Origin: Hyphococcus luteus
GTDB lineage: Bacteria; Pseudomonadota; Alphaproteobacteria; Caulobacterales; Parvularculaceae
DNA: 64,000 nt
Assembly (NCBI RefSeq): GCF_002943565.1
Contig: NZ_PJCH01000015.1
Coordinates: 434,001 to 498,000 of the forward strand
Reading direction: 5' to 3'
The notes beneath the pieces were generated by a model. The model searched no databases. It was not told where the DNA came from and was given only the letters and a program-made list of their open reading frames with translations. Position numbers and translations under genes: made by a program. Positions 25,496-33,789 of the stretch are shown piece by piece (the first letter of the stretch is position 1; every line of letters starts with the position of its first letter).

Positions 25496-25990
25496 TCATA
25501 TTATAAAAGACAATCCGCGGACGGAACCTTCTGAATTCAGTAAAAAGATATGCTTGCTGAACATCTTCAGTTCGCCATCTTTCCGTCTGAGCTTGTGCTC
25601 CACGCGCGCAGGCCAGACTTCGAGTTCTTTTGTCGCCTGCCGACGGAACTCATAGAGAACGACATTTGACCTGACGACATACTCGTCAGCTCCCGTTTTT
25701 TCTATCTCGATATTTGAAATCGAGCGACGCATGCGCGACGGGGGCAATTGCGCATGACGCACGCCAGTGTTCAATTGACGGATGCGCGTAGCCAGGCGCG
25801 TGCGATTGTCGTTTAATATAGAAACCTGATCAGAATCCGGCTCCTGAGACTCCTGCAGGGGAACCCAATAGTGCATATCGTCATCGACAAGCGCCTCCCA
25901 TTCCGAATAGCGCGACTCATCGGCCAGCCGCGCCTCCTTGAATAGAAATGCTTCAACTTCAAGTCGATCTTCAACGGAAATCATATCCAC
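25496..25990 (-). CDS. ipfB: Aromatic-ring-hydroxylating dioxygenase beta subunit (IpfB-like)
   Basis: 164-residue small subunit with the SnoaL/NTF2-like fold of ring-hydroxylating dioxygenases: EAFLFKEARLADESRYSEWEALVDDDMHYWVP, VSILNDNRTRLATRIRQL, and HKLRRKDGELKMFSKHIF. It has a structural role in the alpha3beta3 hexamer. It follows the alpha-subunit gene by 46 bp. Length is typical. The DDMHYWVP motif is strongly diagnostic of the family. Confidence 0.92.
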   Translation of the reverse strand: MDMISVEDRLEVEAFLFKEARLADESRYSEWEALVDDDMHYWVPLQESQEPDSDQVSILNDNRTRLATRIRQLNTGVRHAQLPPSRMRRSISNIEIEKTGADEYVVRSNVVLYEFRRQATKELEVWPARVEHKLRRKDGELKMFSKHIFLLNSEGSVRGLSFII

Positions 25991-26036
25991 GCCACGTTTC
26001 TTGCAATTTCAAATCCGATTTCTGAGTATTTTTTAG

Positions 26037-27332
26037 CTATGCGACAGCGCTTACGCCGGATGTCGGCGCGCCCGGATGCATAACGCTTCGATAGTGACGC
26101 CAGAAACCTCGGTTTGGAGTCTCGTCGGTAAGATGGCTGGAAATCACGCCGTCATCAGCCACAACTTCCCGCTCAGCGCCGCGACTGAGGTCAAGCCAGC
26201 GCCCCTTGCCTTGAAGAGCGTTTTGAGCGCGCTCGGCAATAACGCAGTCATCGGCGAGCAGAAATGCGGTCGGCCCGAGAGCGCCTTCGGATTGGCGCAA
26301 AATTCGTTTGTTGACGTCATCTTCAACTCCTTCGAGATACATCGGAGTATGAACATGAAGACAAACCCCCGGCGCAACCGGCTCGAAACGTACGATGTTC
26401 ATTTCGCCAAGAAACAGATTTGGAAAAATGACCGCATGAGGCGGCCCATCCCTCAAAATGCGGCCGCCTTTTTCTTCGCCATACGCGGCCAGCAACGCCT
26501 TTGTGTAAGCCGGGTGGCGATCTTCCGCGCAACCGAACCATTCCAACGGTCTCGTATAGGACGGCGAGAAAAACAACTCCGTGTGACCGTTGCCCCAGTC
26601 TTTCGCCAGCGACTTCAGGCCCTCCTCGTCGTCAAGCACCGCTTCGTCATAATTGGAACGAATCGCCTGCGCAAATGAGGGGTGGACAAAGTTGACATGA
26701 TAACCATCAGTGTCGTTCTCGGGCAGCATTTTCCAGTTGCAGTTCAACTGGTGTCGGACCCACCCTCCTGAGAGTCGAATTCGTCCAACAGGCGACATTT
26801 CAACGGCCCGGTCAATAAGTTCCGTTGCGCGCCCCAGATGATTGAGGAGGGGCGGCGCATTCTCATTGAATGACGCGAAAACAAAGCCTTGGTAACTATC
26901 AACAAGCGGAAGCCGCTCCAGCCCATGACAGGAGAAATCCCCTTTGAATCCTCCAGGATACGGGACATCGACAAGAGCGCCTTTGGTGTCATACGCCCAG
27001 CCGTGATACTGGCATACGAGCGCTTTCGTGTTACCTTTGTCTTCCTGGCAGATAATGTTGCCGCGATGCGCGCAACGATTCACGATGACGGAAATTTCGC
27101 CATCACGCGACCGGATGGCGAACACCGGCTCCCGGCCGACATTACGTCTGACAAAATCCCCGGCGTTCGGAATTTCAGAATCGTGACAGATAAATACCCA
27201 ACCCATCCGAAAAATCTTGTTCAATTCGTCTTCAAAGACTTTCTCATCCGTATAGAGCGATGAGTGAACCCGTGCGTCGGTTATCAATTTGTCATACCGC
27301 GGGAATTTTGAAGTATCTGTTTGATTCATCAT
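26037..27332 (-). CDS. ipfA: Aromatic-ring-hydroxylating dioxygenase alpha subunit, Rieske type (IpfA-like)
   Basis: 431-residue large subunit. The Rieske [2Fe-2S] ligands are Cys87, His89, Cys107 and His110 (CAHRG..CQYHGW). The mononuclear iron site is ENDTDGYHVNFVH, with bridging Asp209 and ligands His212 and His217, plus a late Asp in ADDCVIAERAQ (about 361). It would add O2 to the ring of an aryl-CoA; in Ibu-2 the homologue attacks the 1,2 positions carrying the side chain. It opens the minus-strand ipf-like run. A promoter and operator-like site lie upstream at 27396-27442. Electron partners are the ferredoxin at 29553 and the reductase at 14256. Confidence 0.9.
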   Translation of the reverse strand: MMNQTDTSKFPRYDKLITDARVHSSLYTDEKVFEDELNKIFRMGWVFICHDSEIPNAGDFVRRNVGREPVFAIRSRDGEISVIVNRCAHRGNIICQEDKGNTKALVCQYHGWAYDTKGALVDVPYPGGFKGDFSCHGLERLPLVDSYQGFVFASFNENAPPLLNHLGRATELIDRAVEMSPVGRIRLSGGWVRHQLNCNWKMLPENDTDGYHVNFVHPSFAQAIRSNYDEAVLDDEEGLKSLAKDWGNGHTELFFSPSYTRPLEWFGCAEDRHPAYTKALLAAYGEEKGGRILRDGPPHAVIFPNLFLGEMNIVRFEPVAPGVCLHVHTPMYLEGVEDDVNKRILRQSEGALGPTAFLLADDCVIAERAQNALQGKGRWLDLSRGAEREVVADDGVISSHLTDETPNRGFWRHYRSVMHPGAPTSGVSAVA

Positions 27333-27395
27333 GCTTTTCGCTTCCTGATTCAGGGTCGGAAAACTGGTTGGTTCGATCCGAGGGTGTTAAATTTT

Positions 27396-27442
27396 TAACT
27401 GAGCGCTTGATTAGTTTAAAATAGATGACAGACTATTGTCAA
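27396..27442 (-). promoter_or_regulatory. Promoter with CAAGCGCT operator-like site for the dioxygenase operon
   Basis: On the minus strand a TTGACA -35 (27437-27442) is followed after 18 bp by TAAACT (27413-27418) as a weak -10. Directly downstream lies AATCAAGCGCTCAGTT (27397-27412), matching the arms of the 33430-33477 inverted repeat over the AATCAAGCGCT core. An operator at this spot, at or near the +1 region, would block the dioxygenase promoter. The site is an imperfect palindrome, so binding may be weaker than at 33.4 kb. It also lies upstream of the divergent ligase at 27511. Confidence 0.5.
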
Positions 27443-27510
27443 TAAGTTTTTGTTGGTTGAACCATCTTTCAACAGGACGCTTGAGAAACTTAACGCAGGA
27501 AATCCGGAAA

Positions 27511-29142
27511 ATGATCGATCGAGACAAAGCGGCCAAATTTCCGGCCGCCGCCAATTTCGCCGCCCTAACCCCGATCAGCTTTCTGACCCGAACGGCGGCA
27601 GTCTACGCCGACCTGCCGGCCGTAGTTTACGGCGCCCAACAGCGCACATGGGCCGAGACCTCCGCCCGGTGCTTGCAACTGGCGAGCGCGTTGCGCGGCG
27701 CCGGATTGAACCGTAAGGAAACAGTCTCAATCATCGCCGACAATATCCCCGCGTCAATTGAAGCATGTTTCGGCATTCCAATGGCGGGCGGAGTCATTAA
27801 CGCTATTAACACCCGCCTCGACGCCGAAGCCATAGCATTCATTCTCAATCACGCCGAAACAAAAATATTCCTTGTCGACAGACGCTACCGCACTCTTGCC
27901 GCTGAAGCGATAGACCGGGCCGGGCGTGAAATGCTCGTCATTGACATTGGTGATCCAACATTTGGCGAGCCGCCGTCCTACGCCAGTCAGACCTATGAGG
28001 ACTTTCTGAAATCAGGCTCCGATGAAACGCTTACACCGTTTGAACTGGATGAACGCGATCCGATTGCGCTCAACTACACTTCGGGCACGACCGGCGATCC
28101 AAAGGGTGTGGTGTTGCATCATCGCGGCGCATATTTGAATTCGATCGGCAACGCCCTGTCATGGCAGATGCCGCATTTTCCGGTTTACTTGTGGTCCTTG
28201 CCCCTTTTTCACTGCAATGGCTGGTGTTTCCCTTGGACAATCGCGCTGCAGGGCGGCGTCAATGTGTGCGTGCGCGGCGTGGAAGCGGAGATGCTTCTTC
28301 GCTTGGTCAAGGAGCATCAGGTTACGCATTTGTGCGGCGCCCCTATCGTTGTCCGAATGCTTGTCGATGCAGCAGCTGCGACTGAGGAATCGAGCGAGAA
28401 GCTCAGCGTCGCCGTGATGACCGCGGGCGCGGCGCCGCCTGCAGCTTTACTTAAAAAGGCGCAGGAAATCGGATTCGACATCACCCACACCTATGGCCTT
28501 ACGGAGGTTTATGGCCCCTGCGCCGTTAGCGCCTGGCGACCGGAATGGAATAATCTGCCGATTGACCAGCAAGCGGAAATGAAGGCCCGTCAAGGAGTCG
28601 GCTATCCGGTGGTCGAAGAAATGGTTGTGATGAATCCGGAAACCATGCAGCCGGCGCCGCGGGACGGAGAAACGCTCGGCGAAGTGATGTTCCGCGGAAA
28701 CCTGGTCATGTCGGAGTACTTCAAAAATCCTGAAGCCACCAACAAGGCGCTGGCAGGCGGGTATTTTCACAGCGGCGATCTGGCGGTCTGCCATCCCGAC
28801 GGCTATCTCGAAATTCGGGACCGGTCCAAAGATATTATCATTTCCGGCGGGGAGAATATTTCAAGCATCGAAGTAGAAGGCGTACTGTACAAACATCCCG
28901 CTGTTTCTGCCGCCGCTGTCGTCGCTGCGCCCCATGAAAAATGGGGCGAAACCCCATACGCATTTATCGAAACCGGGCCGGGTAAAGAGGCGACTGAAGA
29001 GGAAATCATTGCCTTCTGCCGGGAACGGCTCGCCCATTTCAAATGCCCCACCCGCGTGAGTTTTCAGGAGTTGCCAAAAACATCGACGGGCAAAATTCAA
29101 AAGTTTGAGTTGCGCGCCCTCGCCCAAAGCGACGCGGTCTGA
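27511..29142 (+). CDS. Fatty-acyl/aryl-acyl-CoA synthetase (AMP-forming)
   Basis: 543-residue ANL ligase: P-loop YTSGTTGDPKGVVLHH, LPLFHCNGWCFPW (a hallmark of the DmdB/AAE-type medium-chain or methyl-branched acyl-CoA ligases), TYGLTEVYGP, GYFHSGDLAV, DRSKDIIISGGENI and KTSTGKIQKFEL with the catalytic Lys. The start is taken at ATG 27511 because similarity begins there and the upstream 25 codons run through the promoter region. It is divergent from the dioxygenase alpha gene and convergent with the ferredoxin gene. It could activate the released short or branched side chain, or a second substrate. Substrate is unknown. Confidence 0.88.
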   Translation: MIDRDKAAKFPAAANFAALTPISFLTRTAAVYADLPAVVYGAQQRTWAETSARCLQLASALRGAGLNRKETVSIIADNIPASIEACFGIPMAGGVINAINTRLDAEAIAFILNHAETKIFLVDRRYRTLAAEAIDRAGREMLVIDIGDPTFGEPPSYASQTYEDFLKSGSDETLTPFELDERDPIALNYTSGTTGDPKGVVLHHRGAYLNSIGNALSWQMPHFPVYLWSLPLFHCNGWCFPWTIALQGGVNVCVRGVEAEMLLRLVKEHQVTHLCGAPIVVRMLVDAAAATEESSEKLSVAVMTAGAAPPAALLKKAQEIGFDITHTYGLTEVYGPCAVSAWRPEWNNLPIDQQAEMKARQGVGYPVVEEMVVMNPETMQPAPRDGETLGEVMFRGNLVMSEYFKNPEATNKALAGGYFHSGDLAVCHPDGYLEIRDRSKDIIISGGENISSIEVEGVLYKHPAVSAAAVVAAPHEKWGETPYAFIETGPGKEATEEEIIAFCRERLAHFKCPTRVSFQELPKTSTGKIQKFELRALAQSDAV

Positions 29143-29154
29143 GCGCGAAAATAT

Positions 29155-29466
29155 CTAAAGTCGCTCGCGATAGAATTTTCGCATGCGCCCGACAACCGCA
29201 ATCTCCAGATCCCCTTCGGCAATAGTCTTGCACGCCAAGGCAAAACCGTCCTCTATTTCTTTGGGCGAGATCACGTCGCGATTCATCTTTCCAACACGAT
29301 AGCAGCCAGATAAAATTCTTATCTTGCATACACCGCAGCCGCCGCCATGACACCCCGACGGGATTTTCTTCAACCCATGTCGCCCCATCGCCGCGAGAAC
29401 GGTCTCATCCGGTTCGCAAGTCGAAATACATCCCGCTTCCGGAATAGATATTCGAAAGGCGCCCAC
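29155..29466 (-). CDS. dmpQ: XylT/DmpQ-like plant-type [2Fe-2S] ferredoxin
   Basis: 103-residue plant-type ferredoxin: IPSGCHGGGCGVCKIRILSG and later FALACK give the four-Cys 2Fe-2S site. The GCxGGGCGxCxxRxLSGxYRxGxM pattern is that of XylT/DmpQ, which reactivate extradiol dioxygenases by reducing oxidised active-site Fe(III). The catechol 2,3-dioxygenase gene lies nearby at 29998-30939, with the Rieske ferredoxin between. A role in protecting that enzyme from alkyl-catechol inactivation is the best assignment. It ends 12 bp from the convergent ligase. Confidence 0.85.
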   Translation of the reverse strand: MGAFRISIPEAGCISTCEPDETVLAAMGRHGLKKIPSGCHGGGCGVCKIRILSGCYRVGKMNRDVISPKEIEDGFALACKTIAEGDLEIAVVGRMRKFYRERL

Positions 29467-29552
29467 GTCAGGTCACGAGCTTGCGCCCGAACCCACAGGC
29501 CAGCAGCTCCGGACTTCGTTGCCTCGCATCAAAGCAACATTCTGAATATATA

Positions 29553-29912
29553 CTAACGTTGGGCGGCAAAGTTTTCATCGTCCGGTTGCGTTATTCGGCC
29601 TGAAGACACGTCGACGAGCACATCTCCATCTTCAATTTTAACATCATAAATTTTGACCGGTTTTGTCGCGGGTAGCTTGTCCGGCCAACCGGTCCGCAAG
29701 TCGAACGCCGATCCGTGCAAGACGCATTCGAGATGGCAGTTTTCCAGAAACCCCTCCGACAAACTCCAATTGCCGTGCGAACACTTGTCTCCGATCGCAA
29801 AAAATTCTCCGTCAGAGTGACAGACTGCGATCCCCTCCTCCTCACCGTCGGGCACGAAACGGATGACTTCACCGTCGGAAAGCTCAGTGCTATTGCAAAC
29901 TCTCACATACAT
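29553..29912 (-). CDS. Rieske-type ferredoxin of ring-hydroxylating dioxygenase
   Basis: 119-residue Rieske [2Fe-2S] protein: KCSHGNWSL and ECVLHGSAFDLRTG give the C-x-H and C-x2-H ligands (about Cys44, His46, Cys63, His66). It matches BphF/CarAc-like ferredoxins that carry electrons from a ferredoxin reductase to the terminal oxygenase. No separate ferredoxin is in the ipf-like block, so this gene and the reductase at 14256-15506 probably complete it. It lies 85 bp after the extradiol dioxygenase gene and 86 bp before the XylT-like gene. Confidence 0.88.
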   Translation of the reverse strand: MYVRVCNSTELSDGEVIRFVPDGEEEGIAVCHSDGEFFAIGDKCSHGNWSLSEGFLENCHLECVLHGSAFDLRTGWPDKLPATKPVKIYDVKIEDGDVLVDVSSGRITQPDDENFAAQR

Positions 29913-29997
29913 AGAAATGCCTACTTCATCCTGAGTTCAGGTTCGGAGCCATAATGCGGCCACAGCGGACGGCCGCCACATAACGGATAATTCTGCT

Positions 29998-30939
29998 CTA
30001 CGTGTAAACGCCGACAAAACTCTCGACGACTTCCTGTTCATAGTAAAAAAGACCCTTGCCAAATTTATCCGTCGTCCAAACACGCGTTGGATTGTCGGGA
30101 TAGAAATGATAGCCGCCCGAAAATGTTTCATTCCGATTGCCGGAAGGATCAAAGAAGTAGATAGTTTGCCCCCGCGTAATACCGTGCCGGGTCGGCCCGA
30201 TATCTATCTTGATATTGCGCCGCGCCATCAAGTCGGCCGCGTGGCCGATGTCGGCCCAGGACTCCAACAGGAATGACGCATGATGGAGCTTTCCCTTAAC
30301 CGGCGCTTTGAGGAATGCAACGTCATGGGCCTTGTTTGAGCATGATAGAAATATAGCGATATTCTCGCCGGCCGGATCAACAACGCGTTCAGTAACGCTA
30401 AAGCCGAGACATTCGATCAGAATTTCTGCGGCGGCCTCGATTTCGTCACCAAGCAGAGCGCAATGATCAAACCTGATAATACGCATGCCTTTGGGCTCGT
30501 CGCGCCATAGTTCCGGATTGTCTGTCATAGGCCCATTGTCGGAGAGCGCCATGGTGGCGTAAAAATCAAACAGATGACCTGTCGGCATATGCACACGCAG
30601 CCGTTCGCCAACGCCCGGCTGCTCTTCAGGCTCGACCGTCTCATGCGCGACGCCTCGCTCATCGAGGTTTCGTCTGAGCTCCTCTACGGCTTCCTGTGAC
30701 GCCATCTTAAAACCCATCACGTCAACCCCGACATTGTCCGCCTCACGAAGCACAACGCTGTGACGATCGAATTCATCATAAGCCTTGAAATAAACCCGCC
30801 CGTCATCCCGGGAAACGAAATCGAGGCCCATGTGGTCACGGTAGTGAACAATCGCTTCGTCAATATCGAGCACGCGAAGCTGTATAAAGCCGGGCCTTAA
30901 GACTGGTGAAAGCATTTCGTACCCTCCATTGTTCGACAC
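29998..30939 (-). CDS. dmpB: Catechol 2,3-dioxygenase (type I extradiol)
   Basis: 313-residue two-domain vicinal-oxygen-chelate dioxygenase. The C-terminal half is strongly XylE/DmpB-like (LHHASFLLESWADIGHAADL, IGPTRHGITRGQTIYFFDP, WTTDKFGK). Fe(II) ligands are His159 (RFDHCALL), His220 (KLHHASF) and Glu271 (NRNETFSGG). It opens the catechol ring next to the hydroxyls, giving the yellow semialdehyde or ketone for the dmpC/dmpD branches at 15.5-21.7 kb. It lies 96 bp from the end of the upstream TonB receptor gene and may share its transcript. Confidence 0.95.
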   Translation of the reverse strand: MSNNGGYEMLSPVLRPGFIQLRVLDIDEAIVHYRDHMGLDFVSRDDGRVYFKAYDEFDRHSVVLREADNVGVDVMGFKMASQEAVEELRRNLDERGVAHETVEPEEQPGVGERLRVHMPTGHLFDFYATMALSDNGPMTDNPELWRDEPKGMRIIRFDHCALLGDEIEAAAEILIECLGFSVTERVVDPAGENIAIFLSCSNKAHDVAFLKAPVKGKLHHASFLLESWADIGHAADLMARRNIKIDIGPTRHGITRGQTIYFFDPSGNRNETFSGGYHFYPDNPTRVWTTDKFGKGLFYYEQEVVESFVGVYT

Positions 30940-31035
30940 GCGCTCTCCAACGTCGGCTCACTCACTCGACGAACTCCTGCGCCATGATGAGGCGGCGCAT
31001 CTGAATGTGCGCCGCCTGTACAACTGGGCCTTGGC

Positions 31036-33384
31036 CTAGTAGCTGAACTGCAACGTCAATCCGTAGGTGCGCGGCGGTGCAAAGGTGCCAAATGCAATCC
31101 GGTTGCCTCGCTGCGTGAAGACGTGAGTGCGGTAGACCTCATCGGTGAAGTTCCTGACCCAGGCCTGAACCATCCACTTGTCATTGTCCGAATTCCAAGC
31201 GAGCCACGCATCGCCAACCGTGTGCTCGGGAATGACGTCAAGCGGATTATTGTCCACATTCGTGAACGACACGCTCTGATATTTGACGTTGACATTCGCT
31301 GTCAGGCTGCCGTGGCCGTCTGCAAATTCATGAATATATTGAACATGACCACCGCCGGAATGTTTTGGCGCCTGACGCAGCGTGTTGCCCGTAAAGTCGC
31401 CGCTTCCCGAAATATCGGGCGTGCCGAAAAAGTTCTCAAACGTGGCGTCAAGATAGGAGTAGAAACCTCCGACCTCAATATTATCGGTTAACAACGCTGT
31501 GAATTCGCCTTCGAAACCCATAATTTCGGCGTCGGCGGCGTTCTCGGTGATAAACTCGCCCGCACCGGATGTCGGCGGCTGGAAGAAGCGTGTAACCTGA
31601 AGATCCCTGTAATCAACGTAAAAGCCGGAAAGGTTGACGCGAAGCCGGCTGTCAAGGAAGTCTCCCTTCATCCCGATTTCGTAGTTCGTCGCCTCCTCCG
31701 GCATAAACGGTGTTGTCGCGCCAGCAGCCGTTGTTGCTGCTCCCGTGAAGCCGCCGCTTTTGAAGCCAGTGGCGACCGTGCCGTAGATTAGCACATCATC
31801 AACGACTTCGTAATCGATCGCGGCTTTCCATGAGAAATTATCCCAACTGTCTTCGCCGGCGGTAGGCGGGAATGCGGAAAGAACCAGGAGCAAACTGGGC
31901 GAGGTAGGCATTTCATTAAAAGCGACAATCTCTTTTTCTTCATAGGAAAAACGCCCGCCCGCTGTCAGGCTCAGACGGTCCGTCAGGTCATAGGTCGCCT
32001 GGGCGAACGCGGCGACCGCGCTACCTTCGAACAGCATTGTCGCCGCCGCATAGTTCGGATCAAGTGATGCATCTGCAAGGGCCGTAAAGAAAATTCCTTC
32101 TGTTCTGTCGATTTCTTCTATGCTTCCGAACGCGCCGACAACCCATTTTAGCGGGCCGCTCGAGTTAGAAGATAGACGAATCTCTCCTGTGAATTGTTGT
32201 GAATCCTCCCAGACAATATCGCTGTTGTCGAAAGTGAACCCGATGCTCGGATCGCCCAACAGCAGATCGTTCGGATTGCCATTGGATCCAGTCAAATCTA
32301 CCACCGGCGACGGCGGCAACCCCGTGTCGTCGTGGGAGAAATAATATTCGGACTCCCGATACGCACCCATTGCGGTCAGCGTCGCAAATGTGAAATCCTT
32401 ATTGATTTCAACCATAGCGCCGAAAACATTGCGTTCGCCGCCATTATCCTCTTCGCCGAGATAGGTGCGCACCGAGTCTGCACCACCAAGCGCAATATCA
32501 ACGGCAATGGGGTCCGACGCGCATCCGCAATCATGAAGCGGGCCAGCTGAGCCGACCGGTTGGCGATTAATATTGCCAAGCTCTTCGTCGGCGCCGTCAA
32601 GGGACACGAGAACACTCAAATCATCGGCGGCTTCCCATAGCGCCTGTGCACGCCAGGCAAAAAGGTTGTTACCGCCAATTTCATCGCCCTGGCCCGGGCC
32701 GATCCAGCGGTCATAACCTTCGAATGCTCGGCGGCTGAACGAAAGCTTTGTAAACAAATTGCCGGTCAACGGCACATTAACCATGGCCGCAGTATCGAAC
32801 TGGTCATATTTTCCGACTGTTTGACGTACGCGCACGCGGAATTCATCGTCGGGTTTGCGGGTAATATAGTTGATGACGCCCCCGATCGAGTTCTTGCCGA
32901 ACAGCGTGCCTTGAGGCCCGCGCAATACCTCAACGCGCTCAAGATCAAATATATCGACGTTTGAGGCCGACCGAGCGGCAACATAGACGCCGTCAACCAT
33001 AACCAACGTTGAATCGGACGCCCCGGCGCCGTCCTCTTTTGTTCCAATACCACGAATGGAGATTTCCGGCTGACCTGGCTGGAAAGTATTGAAAGCAAGA
33101 CCGGGCGTCACTTGGGCAAGGTCTGTCAGCGTGGTCAGCTGCCCCTGCTCCAGTGATTCGCCAGAAAATGCGGAAATGGAGATCGGAACGGACTGGGCCG
33201 TTTCTTCCCGCTTTTGCGCGGTGACGACGATGGTGTCGAGAGACCGGCGTTCGCCCGCCACCTCAGGCGCCGCAGCCTCTGTATCTTGCGCGAACGCGCC
33301 CACAGGAGCGAGAATCGCCTGCGACCCTGCCGCAAGCAGCAGACCACGCAACACTTTGAAAGATTTATGATTTTCAGAATTCAT
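31036..33384 (-). CDS. TonB-dependent outer-membrane receptor
   Basis: 782-residue receptor. It has a signal peptide (KVLRGLLLAAGSQAILAPVGAFAQ), a TonB-box-like segment (LDTIVVTAQKREE), a plug (EISIRGIGT, RGPQGTLFGKNSIGGVINY) and a beta-barrel ending LTLQFSY with terminal aromatic residue. The start is ATG 33384, with GGGAGGG eight bases upstream, rather than a start 48 bp earlier. It precedes the extradiol dioxygenase gene on the same strand. Its promoter carries a palindromic operator and it is divergent from a TetR regulator. Uptake of the aromatic substrate is the most likely role, by context. Confidence 0.9.
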   Translation of the reverse strand: MNSENHKSFKVLRGLLLAAGSQAILAPVGAFAQDTEAAAPEVAGERRSLDTIVVTAQKREETAQSVPISISAFSGESLEQGQLTTLTDLAQVTPGLAFNTFQPGQPEISIRGIGTKEDGAGASDSTLVMVDGVYVAARSASNVDIFDLERVEVLRGPQGTLFGKNSIGGVINYITRKPDDEFRVRVRQTVGKYDQFDTAAMVNVPLTGNLFTKLSFSRRAFEGYDRWIGPGQGDEIGGNNLFAWRAQALWEAADDLSVLVSLDGADEELGNINRQPVGSAGPLHDCGCASDPIAVDIALGGADSVRTYLGEEDNGGERNVFGAMVEINKDFTFATLTAMGAYRESEYYFSHDDTGLPPSPVVDLTGSNGNPNDLLLGDPSIGFTFDNSDIVWEDSQQFTGEIRLSSNSSGPLKWVVGAFGSIEEIDRTEGIFFTALADASLDPNYAAATMLFEGSAVAAFAQATYDLTDRLSLTAGGRFSYEEKEIVAFNEMPTSPSLLLVLSAFPPTAGEDSWDNFSWKAAIDYEVVDDVLIYGTVATGFKSGGFTGAATTAAGATTPFMPEEATNYEIGMKGDFLDSRLRVNLSGFYVDYRDLQVTRFFQPPTSGAGEFITENAADAEIMGFEGEFTALLTDNIEVGGFYSYLDATFENFFGTPDISGSGDFTGNTLRQAPKHSGGGHVQYIHEFADGHGSLTANVNVKYQSVSFTNVDNNPLDVIPEHTVGDAWLAWNSDNDKWMVQAWVRNFTDEVYRTHVFTQRGNRIAFGTFAPPRTYGLTLQFSY

Positions 33385-33429
33385 TTTACCCTCCCGGCTC
33401 GCGTTTGTGTACATCACAAATTGTTCGCG

Positions 33430-33477
33430 CAATTAAGCAAGCGCTTGATTGATATTTATCAAGCGCTTGCTTAATTG
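33430..33477. promoter_or_regulatory. 19-bp perfect inverted repeat, double CAAGCGCTTG operator
   Basis: CAATTAAGCAAGCGCTTGA (33430-33448) and its exact reverse complement (33459-33477) flank a 10-bp spacer. Each arm contains its own 10-bp palindrome CAAGCGCTTG and fits the AnCAAGnnCTTGnT pattern described for the TetR-family KstR2 regulator of steroid ring degradation. Two dimer sites whose centres are 29 bp apart could hold two repressors. The right arm covers the predicted -10 of the TonB receptor promoter. The TetR gene 313 bp away is the obvious candidate binder. Confidence 0.75.
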
Positions 33478-33496
33478 GATTGCGACGTTTTGTCAA
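33468..33496 (-). promoter_or_regulatory. Predicted sigma-70-type promoter for TonB receptor
   Basis: On the minus strand TTGACA (33491-33496) is followed after 17 bp by TAAGCA (33468-33473). The -35 is perfect and the -10 is weak. The -10 lies inside the right arm of the 33430-33477 operator, so repressor binding would exclude polymerase. Distance to the ATG at 33384 is about 85 bp. Confidence 0.45.
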
Positions 33497-33789
33497 CAAC
33501 GATTCGCATGGTTTACAGCGTGAAGGCTCACTCACTGTTCTGCGCAAACAGGAAAACTTGTCGTAAATAGCGCATCACTCGTCGACAAACGGCGCTGAAA
33601 TGGCCTGAAATTCGGTCGCAAAGCACGCAGCGCCTACCGAGATGAGGGCCACCGAATGAAAGCGCATAGGGCCGAGAAGCAAAGGCGAATGGACGCCTTC
33701 GAATTCGTCAAAAAATTCGGCGCGGGGAAAAAATCAGTATAAACCACTTAGTTCTTAAGATAAGTCTTTGAACTTTAAAGGATAACGAG

